Origin: Enchytraeus crypticus
Taxonomy: Eukaryota; Annelida; Clitellata; Enchytraeida; Enchytraeidae
Reading direction: 5' to 3'
Assembly (NCBI GenBank): GCA_905160935.1
Contig: CAJHZI010000649.1
Location: 1,911,501 to 1,975,500, forward strand
Length of the DNA stretch: 64,000 nucleotides
Below are positions 52,330 to 62,902 of this stretch, piece by piece. Below the pieces are notes generated by a model. The model made no database searches. It saw only the letters and a list, made by a program, of their open reading frames with translations, and was not told where the DNA came from. The position numbers were made by a program, and so were the translations under genes. The stretch's first letter is position 1. Each line of letters begins with the position of its first letter.

Positions 52330-54724
52330 GGACATATATATATACAGTATATTAGTTAATTATTAGTAATTATCAATTAATGATTTGTCTCGTCATGAGT
52401 TGCAAAGATTTGCGGAGCTAAACTTATTTGCAAAGGTAGCCTAATAGATATATTTCTTGTATTAATAAAAAGTTAACATATTTCTCATGGCATGACCATG
52501 ATGCTAATGACCTTGATATTTCTAAGCTGATATCGATACGGATATATCGATAAATAGAAGTTTAGGAATAGTAGAGACGAGACGAAAATAATTTGTTTGA
52601 ATTAGTTCTTAAGATCCGTTGGAACGTTCAAGATACTCTATTAACATTGTTGCCTATTTGCTGAGTAAAAGATCGGCCTCAATATTTAGTATCGACGTTT
52701 CGGAAGATTTCAACCTAAGTATTTACCATATTGTACTACGAATATATATCTATTTGCTTGCGAGCTGTTAATTCATTGCAGCCCAACGGGATTTCGTTGA
52801 GAAAATATAAAATCACCTGAAAACCCGTCTGAAGTTAAAATTGGACTCACAGATGCCAAAATTGATATCAGCGTCGGGATGCGCGGAAAATGCGGGGTTT
52901 TTTTATTCCAAATTGACTCCAATCAGTGCCTCTAAAACTTATGGGTGTTACAACTTCTTCCTTTTCTATGTTGAATACGGGAGTATTTTGAAAAATTTCA
53001 CTTTTTATTATAGAACTTTTATGAAATGAGAGAAATCAGAGTTTATGCCTTCCTATATTATGCGCGTTATTGTAGGCATGACCTTAGGTAAATTCATTAT
53101 TGACTGTACTTTAAACATATTCTAAAAGTAATATGCTTTGTGTGTGCATGCATTCAAGAATTACTAATTTCTTTTCGTAAATGTATATATGCCGTAACAT
53201 TCCTCAGTATGATCATATACGATCATATGCTTGTATGTGTATATTCATTTATTTATGTGGTTAATTATAGAAATACGCATAAATAATGATATTTAATAGT
53301 ATAAATATTTATATGTATCTGTATATATGTATAAAATTTATTTTATTGTTCTACATGGTTGGTATTTGTCAGTGTTTCCGGATCTATATAGCCTATCCAT
53401 TTTCACTCTTTTTTGAGACTACGCATCTTTAGCGATGATTGGTAATAAAATCAAATCAAATCTATTCTATGATGTATGGGACAAAAGAGGAGTGGAGAAG
53501 GTCCAATATTTTGCATTTGAGCAAAATCGTTGCAACTAAATTAGTAGGATCTCGTGTTTTGTAGATGTTTCGAAATTGAGGCATGAGCGGTCAATATAGA
53601 GTAGACTGAATGAAATGCTCAAGCATGCAGCGCTTGTCTATATATTGATCCAGCCCAGACGTGTACGCATAACAATGAAAAAATATATTATAGGCTTATA
53701 CTGCTGTGCAGTTGACTAATCCTTTGAGTCTTGATATTGCATGTAAATCTCAAGCATTCTGATCACATACACATTGCATTCTCTGTGTCTTATGCAACTT
53801 TTGATGTTTGCTTAGAGTGGCCTCCCTACGTGTTATATGTAACTTTTGATTTTTGCTTAGAGTGGCCTCCCTACGTGTCATATGTAACTTTTGATGTTTG
53901 CTTAGAGTGGCCTCCCTACGTGTCATATGTAACTTTTGATGTTTGCTTAGAGTGGCCTTCCTACGTGTCATATGTAACTTTTAATGTTTGCTTAGAGTGG
54001 CCTCTACATGTCATATGTAACTTTTGATGTTTTCTTAGAGTGGCCTCCGTACGTGTCATATGTAACTTTTGATGTTTTCTTTTGAGTGACCTACCTACTT
54101 ACCAAGCGTAACTTATCTAGCACACTGTGTTCTGATGTATTCAATGTTTGTAAATTGAAGTTAAAGATGTAATTGAATGTACTAAACTCTTAACTAAATC
54201 ACGTGTTATTGTATGATGCGCCTGACTTCCTGCAATATACCTATAGGCTATATACAGTATTTACGCGCGTATGTTGGGCAAGTGTGTACCTCCAATGCGA
54301 TTTGAAGATATCCACTATTAAGATGATCAAAATGAAATGATGTGTTTTAATATATTGTTTGAAGCAGCTTTTTGAGGTAACTTTTTAAAACTTGTTTTTT
54401 AACTGAAACCTTTATTTAGTTTTATAATTTTGAAAGCAACAAATGTTTGAAGCAGCTTCGATGAAATTGGATAGACCTACATTTCTAATAATTAGGAAAT
54501 ATATCTTAGAAAGAATATCTGTAATGATCTAGTCAATTTTTATACTAATTGAAACAATAGTTTAAGCGACAATTTCAATTGAAACCAATATCAGTCAATG
54601 ATTTATTTCATAACACGACGCCACTCGATGTTAATTGGGAAGCGATATAAAAAACTTCAAGAATGATTATTGTTTGGTACATACTACACTATATTCTAGT
54701 TTTCAATAGTGTACACAACAAAAT

Positions 54725-54770
<46 letters not shown>

Positions 54771-54792
54771 CCTATATATATATATGTATATA

Positions 54793-54837
<45 letters not shown>

Positions 54838-57800
54838 TATGTATATATACATGAGAGATATTGCATACAACTGTACATATTACTTTATATGCTAACTATA
54901 TAATAAATATATAAATTACGTATTTGTGATGTAGAAAAGTAGAAAAAATGTAATGCAAATCATACACACGTTGCTAAGCGAACTCGCACTGTCTTATGAC
55001 TGCATTATCTTGTGACTGGACTTTATTGTGACTGCACTGTCTTATGACTGCATTGTTTTATGACTGCACTGTCTTATGGCTGCATTATTTTGTGCCTTCA
55101 CTTTATTGTGACTGCACTGTTTTGTGACTGCACTTTCTTGTCATTGTATTATATTGTGACTGCACTTTCTTGTGATGATATTGTGGCTGTGTATTCTTGT
55201 GGTGTAAAATTTTATGCCGTTACAATGTTGTGGTTGTACACTGCTTCAGCTGTACACTGATTTGGTTGTACACTTTTTAATTTGTACACTGATTTGGCTG
55301 TACACTGATTTGGCTGTGCACTGCTGCAGCTGTGCACTGATTTGGCTGTGCACTGCTTCAGGTGTGCACTGATTTGGCTGTGCACTGATTTTGCTGTACA
55401 CTGATTTGGCTGGTTTCGCTACATGATTTCACTTACAACGGCATGTTCTGCCTGTAACATGCATAAAGCTTTCAACCCTAGCTAGTGTTCTCTAGTGTAC
55501 GTCTCATTGTGTCAATGAGTTCTACCCCTTTCTATGCCGCGTAGCGTGTCTATGTCAATTCTGTCAGTTATAGTATAAATTTTTAAGCGTATCAACAATC
55601 GTTTTGTAGGACACGTTCTTCGCTCTTTTGTGTGACTGTGGTATTGTATATAGTGATAGCAATATGGCTGGGCGTTGTGCTAGAGTTTGTCGCTACTGTA
55701 GTTCAAATGTCGTCTGAAGCTGTAGCACTTGATCGTGGTTTTAAAGCCTATGTGCAGGCTTTATACTGAGGACTCTGTAGAATAATTCTACAATCAAAGG
55801 CTATAACAGATGATTATTATAAACAGGCTTATACTTTAAAAAGGCTTTAGCTTATATAAGTTTCTGCTCAGTGCCACAAGACTCGATTTCAAGGCGACAG
55901 CTGAAACTCTAAACGATACTACTTATGAGACAACGTTCTTCCCGACCCTGTTAAACTGGGATTTAGGGGAAGATGACGATGATGGTTACTTATGAGACGG
56001 TTGTACCATCCATTCGGTCATCAACCTTACGTATGGTTTACATACCCACAACCGCACTGGTTGGTCACTGATGATCCTTGTACATAACTTGTTTTATTGT
56101 GTGTTTGTGTAGTTATCTGTTGAGAACGAAGCCTATAGGGACATGGGAGCTGAGTCCGACGAGGAAATACTCGATGCTCTTCGTCAGAGACTTCGAGAAA
56201 CATCGGGCGCCACTTCTTCAATTAGCAGCACTTCCTCTAGAACAGCTGCTGCGAGAGCTGCGGCTACATTAAGAAGAGATCCATTGCTATTATCAGCAGC
56301 TTTAAGGAAGTCGCCTAAACACGAGCACAGCTACTCGTTAGCTGATAGTCTCAGCTGCTTGCGCAGCTGTGACAGCTATCAACATGGCAGCAGCCCCCCG
56401 GGCACCAATCTAGTCACAGTTAGCGTTAAACTTGAGGGAGATGCCGAGGAGCTTGTTGTTAATGCGGCTGATGATAAGACAGGTAGGTCAATGAATTGTG
56501 TTTTTCTATTTTTTAACTTATTGTGACTGCAATATCGTGTAACTGCACTGTCTTGTGATTGCACTATCGTGTGACTGCACCGCTTTGTGACTGCATTGTT
56601 TTGTGACTGCACTGTCTTGTGACTGCACCGCTTTGTGACTGCACTGTCTTGTAATTGCACTGTCTTGTTACTGCACTATCGTGTGACTGCATTGTCACGT
56701 GACTGCACTATCGTGTGACTGCATTGTCACGTGATGCACTATTGTGTGACTGCATTGTCACGTGATTGCACTATCGTGTGATTGCACTATCGTGTGACTG
56801 CACTATCGCACGCTGCTTTCGCGCTCAATAAAGAGCACTTTGTTGAGCAACAGCTAACCGCCCCACAAATGACGATGCCTACACATTAATGTAGCCTATA
56901 GCTTATGAATAGTATGGCTTCTGAGCTAGTTTCCTGTGTTAATTTTATTAGCTATAAAATCTATTTCTAATAGCGTATTGTAGATATAAGCTGCATTTGC
57001 ATATGTTACTTTAGCCTATGAAATGTGAATTATGCATTACTTCCAATTTTTGCGATAACGCTGTGAATGAAAATGGATGTTTTATGTCGTTTAGAATTAT
57101 TAAATTGATCTGTTGCGTCGAATTTTCCAAATTCGGTTTATTTACTACTGTTTGTTTAATTCATTTATTTGTTGATTGAATTACTCCATAATGATTAACT
57201 AATTTGTGGATTGATTGGCCGAAAAGGTTTTTTTGACGCACTGGTTGATCATCAAGACCCAGTGGGTGTGTCTATGTTCGTGGAGACCACGCCTACAAAC
57301 AACAGCAACAAATCACATACTCTGGGACGTGTGACGTCACTGGGCGACGTCAAGCCGGAGCCTTACTATGGGCGGGATTATGCAAATGAGGAGGTGAAGG
57401 TGAAGGTGGAAGAACAAGCGCAAGATCTGAACAATGCTACCATTCCTGAGAGAATTGTAAGAGGCTGCAACAGAAGCATCACAAGGGCCGGTATGTTTTC
57501 TAACAGTTATTTTCTAATGTTCATTTTTTAAATAGTTTTGCCGCGCCTATGACTGTGCTGGTTTTAGTAAGATAAATATTTCATAATGGAATTATGAAAT
57601 ATCACATACTATATATTCGTACTCCTCCGACAAATTTTAAATTCCAATAAAAGAAGCCTTAGCAAAAAGAATTATCAATTTAAAAATAGACTCACAAGAA
57701 GCATTTACGCTTACAATAACTGCAACTTATAGACGTCCTTTCATTTCTCCCCCACCCTCTCTCGCTCTCTCTCTCTCTCTTTCTATTGTTCTGCCGAGTG

Positions 57801-60800
57801 GCTGCCCATGGTCCATATTCCTATTCATATGCTATTTTTCACGCTCTATAAAGAGCATTCCATCGATCAACAATATAATCACTATACAAAAGGCTATGCC
57901 TTCTCTACACCTTAATGTAGCCTATAGCTTGGTAGTAATATGGCTTCTAGGATCAGTGAGATGGTTTCCTACTGCCTTCCTCAGTTCTTGCTCAGTCACC
58001 TCTTACGACACGTGCAGTTTATGATTGATCTGTTCTTCTGTGTATCGGAGACAATACGAGAAATAATTAAATTTTCCTATACGATATATAAATTACATGT
58101 AATAGCATCAGGATCGACGGTAGCATTATAAAATCTTGCTATCATTGTTGTATAACAGTTATAGCAGTTGGTTAACATTTATAACTTTTATTTGTTATAT
58201 AACAGTTATAAATGGCAGAAGTATAACGCTACACTTGCCGCTAACTCCGCCTCGCAGCAGCAGCTGCTGCAGCAGTGACACAGAGTCGAGCACCAGCAGT
58301 CCAGCTCGTAGCCCCTCCCACAGCCCCGCCCCCACCCTGCCCGCCTCTCTCAACGTACAGCAGCTGTCCCTAGGCCAGATAGCTGACTCGTGGACAACAA
58401 CAACAGGCTCTTATGGGGCGTTCTGTGGAGAAAATGACAACTTTGAGGTTCTTTATCTTTGAATGTTTTATTCATTTTGAATTGTAAACTTTTGAAATTT
58501 TGCAATTTAATATGAAGTGATTGGGTGGATACAGAGAATTGCTGTGGAAGGATATCCTGGGAGTCATGTGTACCTTTAGAGAATTATTTACTCCATAAAA
58601 TGTTCTTGTTTCCTATCTTTACTTTCTCTGACTTACAATGGTTTTGTGGATATTGGATTTGCAGCATTTGTAGGACCTTTGATTTTTTGGCTTTTCATGG
58701 TGCTGGTTGATGTCGTGGACGAGAATATCATACGAATTTTGCTGTCTTGCATTTTATGGAGTTTTATCTCTGCAAATATGTATATTTATGTACCATGTTT
58801 GGGGCCGTCTGATAATGACTAATTTCTGAGTGAATTTTGGAGTTTGTTTGCTAATAGATAGCCTATATTAATGTCCTCATTGTATGAAATATTATCTACG
58901 TTTATTCCTTAATTTGCCATCGCTACTCGATTTGTACACTATTAATGTTAAAATACAGTATGACTTGCGCATTATACATGTATTTATAGTAACTGAATCA
59001 TTTCTACATCTGTTACATCTCATATTTATATCGCGCAGGTGTTCAGGATCTATCTGTTTAGTTTTCTATTTTCTATATCAGCAGTGCTTTCTCTCTCTTC
59101 CTCGGTTTATGTGTGTTTCTACTCACTGTTACATCAGTACATCTGTTGCACCTGTACTGTTGTACTGTCCAGTGCCCTCAGTTGTCATACAGTGCAACAG
59201 TACTGCTTCTGAACTAGACAACAACGTGCAGTAATGGTTACTTGTCTATGAATAGTTTTAGTGTAGGTGGGATAAAATATGGTCGCCACTCAACTTTCTT
59301 CAATAGGTTTAACAAATCTCTGAGCAGTTCGTAGTTTGGGGCGAGATTTAGCGCACGAGGTTAAGCTGCGCGTCAATTAAAGCGAAGTTAAGCTCCATCT
59401 CGCCGATTAGTACTTTGTGGGTGACCACCTTGGAAGACCGAGTGTGGACAACTAAGAAATAAAAAATCCCGAGGGTGTTAGAAGGTTCGCAAATCCGCGC
59501 CGGCTGCAATTGATGCGCCAACAAAAGGTAACGATTACTAATAACCATGGAGAGGATTGAAGGAAATAACGAAAACTACAAAAACAGCAACCAAGAAAGG
59601 AAACTATGTAGCACATTCGGTACGTCATGTGTGTAACTATACGAAAAAAAGAAAAAAGTTTCATCATAAATGCGTATGATGTTTGACCTGATATATGACT
59701 AGACCTACGTAATTTGTTTTTAAATTTGGCTGGCTTGTGGAGCCGTTTAAGTTTTACCGTGATGTATGCTCACCGTCTATTAATGGAAAGTAAAGCAGCT
59801 TGCTGAAAGCTGCAACTCGAATTTCTCCCCAAGAGTTTTCGTTTAATGACAATTGAGAGTTATCTTCGAGTAGAGAGGGCTCCTAGTGACATTAAGTATA
59901 ATATGTAAATTACGTAAATTAGAAAACCTCGTTTTGTTTTTTTGCTTTTCCTGTACTTTTGTGTTAATGTACCAGCCAGTTTTTGTGTTTAGTTATGCTT
60001 CTAATGATTTCCATAGAAGATTGCTATAAGAAATATGAAGAAGAATTGGATAGGACACATTCAAAAAGGGAGAAAGTTTACTGGAGGAGGTCATAGAACG
60101 TTGAACGGAAGGAAAGAGAAACAGAGGCAGGACGAGATTAGGAATTTTAGATGATTTATATATCCACTCGTATGTTGAAGAATGAAGAGGAAACAAGAAG
60201 ACACAGAAGTGCGGAGGCAATATAAACTATGAACCTGCCAGTAGGCAGTGCACTAAGAGAGAGAGAAAGAGAAGAGATAAGATTGAGAAAGTAAACCGCG
60301 TGTCAGATGTCTTACTGTGTTACCCAATAGAATACTGAGCTGGCGATTTAGTCTCTGGATTTATGATGATTCTAATTTATCACTTGGGGTCTTTAATATC
60401 TCTTAATTTGAAGGTTAACCGAGAACATACGAGACGAGACTACAATATTTTAAAATCTAAAGCCGTTTTTAATTCTCCTGTAATATGCTATTTTATAATG
60501 TTATTATTTTATGTGATTTCAAATTGTTTGTACCATATCTTGTAATTAGAATGAGATGGAGATAGGAGTGGGGTCGGATGGAACCATATATCTGACAGAG
60601 GAGGAGAAGAGAACCATGTTGTCTGAGGGCTACACACTGCCGAGCAAACTTCCCCTCACTAAGCAGGATGAAAGAAATCTGAAGAAGATTCGACGGAAAA
60701 TTAAAAACAAGGTTTTCCACTTATTATCTATTGTTTCTTTTAGTTCGTGGTTTTTTTCAAAATTACAGTTGTCTCTATTGCAATTAGAAATTTTTGTATC

Positions 60801-62821
60801 TTTACTAATATCAAAGATTCGCAAGTAAGGCTGTTGTTTAACTTCTCAATGTTCTGATCAGTCATCCGCTCTAAACTAATTGTACGGCTTGTGACTTATG
60901 ATAGGGTGGAGACCTGGCTCTTTTTAAATCGGAGATTCTACTCTCTGATTCACGTGACCTGGATACGAAACTCTGATCTGATATACAATTAAGTGCAAAA
61001 ACTAACACGGCCATAAAGCTGGGCATTATTACATTCGATTTAAATAATATAATTATCTTATTTGAGTACTCGCTACATTCTGAAGTATATATCAAATAGT
61101 ATTTTACTTTAGTATATACATTTTCTAATTATATATTAGGATAAAATTTGCTCCTTGTTTCTTACACTTTTGTTATAATCCGAGTTCAATTAGTTTAATT
61201 GGTTAAATTAGTATGAGGGTTTAAAATAATTATCAAAAACTATATAGACGAAACGATTAGATTGTATTATATTATGCAATGTTATTGTGTGACTCAGATC
61301 TCTTCTATTATGTGCTATTTTGTGTTGCTATGTGTGACTCAGATCTCTTCTATTATGTGCTATTTTGTGTTGCTATGTGTGACTCAGATCTCTTCTATTA
61401 TGTGCTATTTTGTGTTACTATGTGTGACTCAGATCTCTTCTATTATGTGCTATTTTGTGTTGTTATGTGTGACTCAGATCTCTTCTATTATGTGCTATTT
61501 TGTGTTACTATGTGTGACTCAGATCTCTTCTATTATGTGCTGTTTTGTGTTGTTATGTGTGACTCAGATCTCTGCTCAAGAAAGCCGACGCAAGAAGAAG
61601 GAATATCTTGAAACTCTGGAAAAGAGGTAAAGTAACAATGTATCTAATTATGCAACTTTTTATTATTCTTCTGCTTTTCGAATTGATTATTTTAGCGTTT
61701 TTATAATTTTGAATTGACAATTTTAGAAATTCTCTAAAACCTTAAGCTTGCGTGACTAGACAGTTGTGTACTGTAAGTTTTAATGAATCTTTTAAAAGAT
61801 ATAATTGTGATATATTATACTATGTATGATCTAATTTTAGAATGGAGACTGTATCTCAAGAAAATCATCATCTGAAGAGAAAAGTGGACATATTGGAGGT
61901 CAATAACAGGTAACTAGTTTACTGCAATTTAAATGTTCCGATAATGACTAAAGGCATTATCAGCAACGGTAGGCTACAGCTTTATAGCTACTGGCTGACT
62001 GATTTGGATATGAGTTATTCATTCACTCTATAGTCACGTGAATTTAGAGTCATTCAATGTTTGGTCACGTGCATTATGAGTCAGGCACTGTATAGTCACG
62101 GGGATTATGAGTCAGTCACTGTATAGTCACGGGGATTATGAGTCAGTCACTGTATAGTCACGGGGATTAGGAGTCATTCACGGTATGGTGACGTGGATTA
62201 TGAGTCAGTCACTGTATGGTCACGTGGATTCTTAGTCATTCATTGTTTGGTCACGTGAATTCTGAGTCATGCCTTTTATGGTTACGTAGATTTTGATGCA
62301 ATTTGAAAGAATATCTCAGTAACGCTAGTTAAACTGCAATCCTATCCACACATTGCTCTTCTCACAATTGATTAAACTGTTAACGTTTTTGCGCATGATA
62401 TCCCCCTCGAGAACCGAGGTCTATACTGGAACTCATGTCCACACTATAGTCCAGTATACTAAGCCCTCGAGGGAGTAACACCTTACATATTCTAAGAGAC
62501 CGGCAGCCTGTTCATACCTTATTGGTGTATTTGATTTAAACAGTTAGGATGAAGTGGATAACTACTAGCAAACATTGCCAAGATGATCTTACAAATGGAG
62601 TTAGTCACCTTTGTAGACGGATGGCAAAATGGAAATCAGTTGCTGATTTCCATTTAATTGACGTTCCTCATTCGTTGTGACAAATCCTCAACTTATTTGA
62701 TCCTTTATCCTGTATATTTTATATATTTAGATCATTGACATCTCAGCTACAGAGACTGCAGAGCTTGATAAGTACGCTGGGGTCAGGGGTCAATCACTCT
62801 TCAGCTGCTGCCTGTGTAATG
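37503..62821 (+). CDS. CREB3L: CREB3L/CrebA (OASIS-type) membrane-tethered bZIP transcription factor, 3' end outside the window
   Basis: Plus-strand coding exons: 37503-37709, 56113-56482, 57227-57490 (or from 57257), 58206-58447, 60550-60711, 61568-61626, 61841-61909, 62731-62821. Phases agree throughout, giving 488 codons so far. These factors sit in the ER membrane, are cleaved in the Golgi, and activate secretory-pathway genes. MDFYASDL resembles the CrebA N-terminus. EHSYSL and [10 protein letters not shown] are family motifs of the activation half. [23 protein letters not shown] and KIRRKIKNK, then [20 protein letters not shown], form the ATB region and basic domain. Leucine-spaced heptads continue to LGSGVNHSS. 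The last exon ends AAACVM, where the membrane helix starts in relatives (TGTCLM). The helix itself and the lumenal domain are not found. Intron 1 is 18.4 kb and full of transposons. The acceptor of the basic-region exon lies in a 45-bp tandem array open in frame. Confidence 0.92.
38240..38350 (+). mobile_element. LINE 3' tail with (TTA)n
   Basis: 'gacgtccctgacatcatcct' followed by 'tataaggagacagacgtcat' and about 16 TTA triplets. It is a variant of the ends at 1562 and 14520. Confidence 0.65.
38985..39540 (-). mobile_element. 5'-truncated L2/CR1-like LINE, C-terminal end
   Basis: The minus-strand frame to 39490 contains [39 protein letters not shown] and [11 protein letters not shown], the conserved C-terminus of these LINEs. 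The 3' end ('gagtgctacagtcatcaatg' on the plus strand) and a 'taacataac' tail follow. It lies in CREB3L intron 1. Confidence 0.8.
40453..43690 (-). mobile_element. RTE-clade LINE, nearly full length, inactivated
   Basis: Minus strand, in order: a 5' leader (43690-43462), an AP-type endonuclease ([44 protein letters not shown]), a reverse transcriptase ([48 protein letters not shown]) and the C-terminal region (KRRIGHILR). It ends in 'cctgccagtaggcagtgcac', 'taagag' and (TA)n. Lesions: a frameshift near 43240, an in-frame stop near 42790, a frameshift near 40950, a further stop near 40880, and an Asn where the second catalytic Asp of the FADD motif belongs. It is therefore a dead copy. It is inserted antisense in CREB3L intron 1, with (TA)n on both sides. 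Confidence 0.92.
43709..43795. repeat. (TA)n tract with inverted ends
   Basis: Pure TA with one C interruption, bounded by 'tttactata' and 'tatagtaaa'. Confidence 0.9.
43800..44015 (-). mobile_element. tRNA-derived SINE, family B
   Basis: 'gtaaccagtcctgtgaatgt' and 'cacctcaggatctgtcattt' on the plus strand match 16290-16510 and 34190-34560. Confidence 0.55.
44475..44645 (-). mobile_element. LINE tail followed by a family A SINE fragment
   Basis: 'gagagtgctactgttgtcca' resembles the minus-strand LINE end at 39060. 'gatcgctggattcgaaccct' with 'aacgtcagttttag' resembles family A in reverse orientation. Both are eroded. Confidence 0.45.
44735..45090 (-). mobile_element. Internally deleted RTE LINE copy
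   Basis: The 3' end (plus strand 'cagtacactgtctattggct') and the C-terminal coding part match the full-length RTE copy. The sequence then jumps near 44990 to the part encoding the AAAM block downstream of the reverse-transcriptase core. Confidence 0.65.
45110..45200. repeat. Short tandem repeat, about three copies
   Basis: Units of about 27-31 bp read 'tccattaattatccatatat' followed by 'cgctttag'. Confidence 0.8.
45425..45560 (+). repeat. Direct duplication of a pyrimidine-rich AG segment
   Basis: Two copies about 74 bp apart of 'gattattattttgtttgttt' followed by 'cttagg(c/t)ctatttt'. Each looks like a 3' splice site, but no coding exon follows. Confidence 0.8.
46480..46555. repeat. 18-bp minisatellite, four to five copies
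   Basis: The unit is 'tgtaggcctcattcttat' with variation. On the minus strand it produces a spurious RPTxMRPTxx open frame. Confidence 0.8.
47232..47285. repeat. Two adjacent perfect inverted repeats
   Basis: Arms 'gtgatattg' (47232-47240) and 'caatatcac' (47245-47253) form the first. Arms 'cgccgtgttaatatc' (47253-47267) and 'gatattaacacggcg' (47271-47285), with a 3-base loop, form the second. The hairpins abut. Confidence 0.9.
47829..48816 (+). mobile_element. hAT-like non-autonomous DNA transposon, copy 1
   Basis: The terminal inverted repeats are 'ctttggcggatccagg' on the left and 'cctggatccgcccctg' on the right, flanked by the 8-bp target duplication 'attcttaa' (47821-47828 and 48817-48824). 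There is no transposase. Inside, a G-rich unit of about 90 bp is repeated about 3.5 times (about 47950-48265). It is related to 62903-63609. Confidence 0.82.
49080..49245. repeat. 41-bp tandem repeat, four copies
   Basis: The unit contains 'gcaatatatatgatcatgtc' then 'tatatgttatattatgttta'. Copies start at about 49091, 49132, 49173 and 49214. Confidence 0.9.
49720..50075 (+). mobile_element. SINE-like family D copy with a long (TA)n tail
   Basis: 'cagtctataagctacatagt' ... 'gaatatgtaccttggccctg', 'ccactttt' and then long TA runs to about 50070. It has the same order of blocks as 36706-36955. Confidence 0.5.
51414..51500 (+). mobile_element. tRNA-like sequence, probably a SINE head or tRNA relic
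   Basis: A-box-like 'tagctcagtgtgtaaagtg' and B-box 'ggttcgaatctc' lie at tRNA spacing and end in ACCA. The acceptor stem does not pair, so I do not call a functional tRNA. Confidence 0.4.
51743..51836. repeat. Tandem hairpins, the second nested
   Basis: The first hairpin (51743-51762) is 'cgtttaataattattaaacg'. The second has outer 17-bp arms 'aaaatccgaaaaagact' (51765-51781) and 'agtctttttcggatttt' (51820-51836) around a perfect inner palindrome (51792-51819, 14-bp arms starting 'gtctccctacatta'). Only about ten bases are unpaired on one side. Confidence 0.92.
52280..52325. repeat. (TA)n tract
   Basis: Pure TA run in CREB3L intron 1. Confidence 0.9.
53795..54095 (+). repeat. 45-bp minisatellite, about six to seven copies
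   Basis: The unit contains 'acttttgatgtttgcttag', then 'agtggcctccctacgtgtca' and 'tatgta'. The period is 45, and one frame is open across it ([12 protein letters not shown]-type units). Each unit has a TTTGCTTAG acceptor-like step. It lies in CREB3L intron 1; no host exon is found. Confidence 0.9.
54722..54835. repeat. (TA)n tract
   Basis: TA runs with short interruptions in CREB3L intron 1. Confidence 0.9.
54985..55415. repeat. 16-bp minisatellite clusters upstream of CREB3L exon 2
   Basis: 54985-55170 repeats 'tgactgcactgtcttg' variants. 55235-55415 repeats 'ctgatttggctgtaca' variants, also 16 bp. The first unit type reappears at 56515-56815. Confidence 0.85.
55925..55985 (+). mobile_element. 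LINE 3' terminal fragment
   Basis: 'cccgaccctgttaaactggg', 'atttaggggaagatgac' and 'gatgatgg'. This is the same end as 30615-30662. Confidence 0.55.
56515..56815. repeat. 16-bp minisatellite just downstream of CREB3L exon 2
   Basis: About 18 copies of 'tgactgcactatcgtg' variants begin about 35 bp after the exon 2 donor (56483). Confidence 0.9.
56816..56940 (-). mobile_element. SINE-like family D fragment
   Basis: The plus strand shows 'tcaataaagagcactttgtt' and 'ttaatgtagcctatagctta', shared with 57830-57990 and, inverted, with 36706-36800. Confidence 0.45.
57830..57990 (-). mobile_element. SINE-like family D copy
   Basis: The plus strand shows 'ctctataaagagcattccat', 'cttaatgtagcctatagctt' and 'ggtttcctactgccttcctc', the reverse of the element at 36706. 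It lies in CREB3L intron 3. A (CT)n run precedes it at 57760-57782. Confidence 0.5.
59335..59690 (+). mobile_element. 5S-rRNA-derived SINE, best copy
   Basis: 'gaagttaagctccatctcgc', 'cgattagtactttgtgggtg' and 'accaccttggaagaccgagt' parallel the 3' half of 5S rRNA with its internal promoter. The 3' part ends near 'catgtgtgtaactatacgaa'. It lies in CREB3L intron 4. Confidence 0.65.
60010..60275 (+). mobile_element. RTE LINE 3' fragment
   Basis: A decayed C-terminal region is followed by 'atccactcgtatgttgaaga' and 'gaacctgccagtaggcagtg', 'cactaagagagagag'. It is sense-oriented in CREB3L intron 4. Confidence 0.7.
61276..61567 (+). repeat. 45-bp tandem array carrying seven copies of the CREB3L basic-region splice acceptor
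   Basis: Each unit contains 'tgtgtgactcag' followed by 'atctct', the acceptor and first codons of exon 61568-61626. Acceptor AGs end at 61297, 61342, 61387, 61432, 61477, 61522 and 61567. The array is stop-free in the CREB3L frame (15-residue units [15 protein letters not shown]). The last copy gives the conserved [11 protein letters not shown]. Confidence 0.95.
62030..62290. repeat. 30-bp minisatellite, about eight diverging copies
   Basis: The unit is 'gagtcagtcactgtatagtc' then 'acggggatta'; the outer copies are the most diverged. It lies in CREB3L intron 7. Confidence 0.85.
62402..62655. repeat. Two hairpins in CREB3L intron 7
   Basis: 62402-62474 has outer arms 'ccctcgag' and 'ctcgaggg' around inner arms 'atactgga' and 'tccagtat'. 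62627-62655 has 13-bp perfect arms 'aaatggaaatcag' and 'ctgatttccattt' with a 3-base loop. Confidence 0.8.
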
Positions 62822-62902
62822 GTAGGCCAGATTCAATCTCTATTGAAGTTTATCCATTTTTCTTTAGCGATACCTGTTATATCTCAAAATAGCACTGATT
62901 CA

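Noticed and set aside
54985-62290. CRISPR-like arrays
   Set aside because: The repeats are contiguous minisatellites with no unique spacers, in animal DNA with spliced genes.
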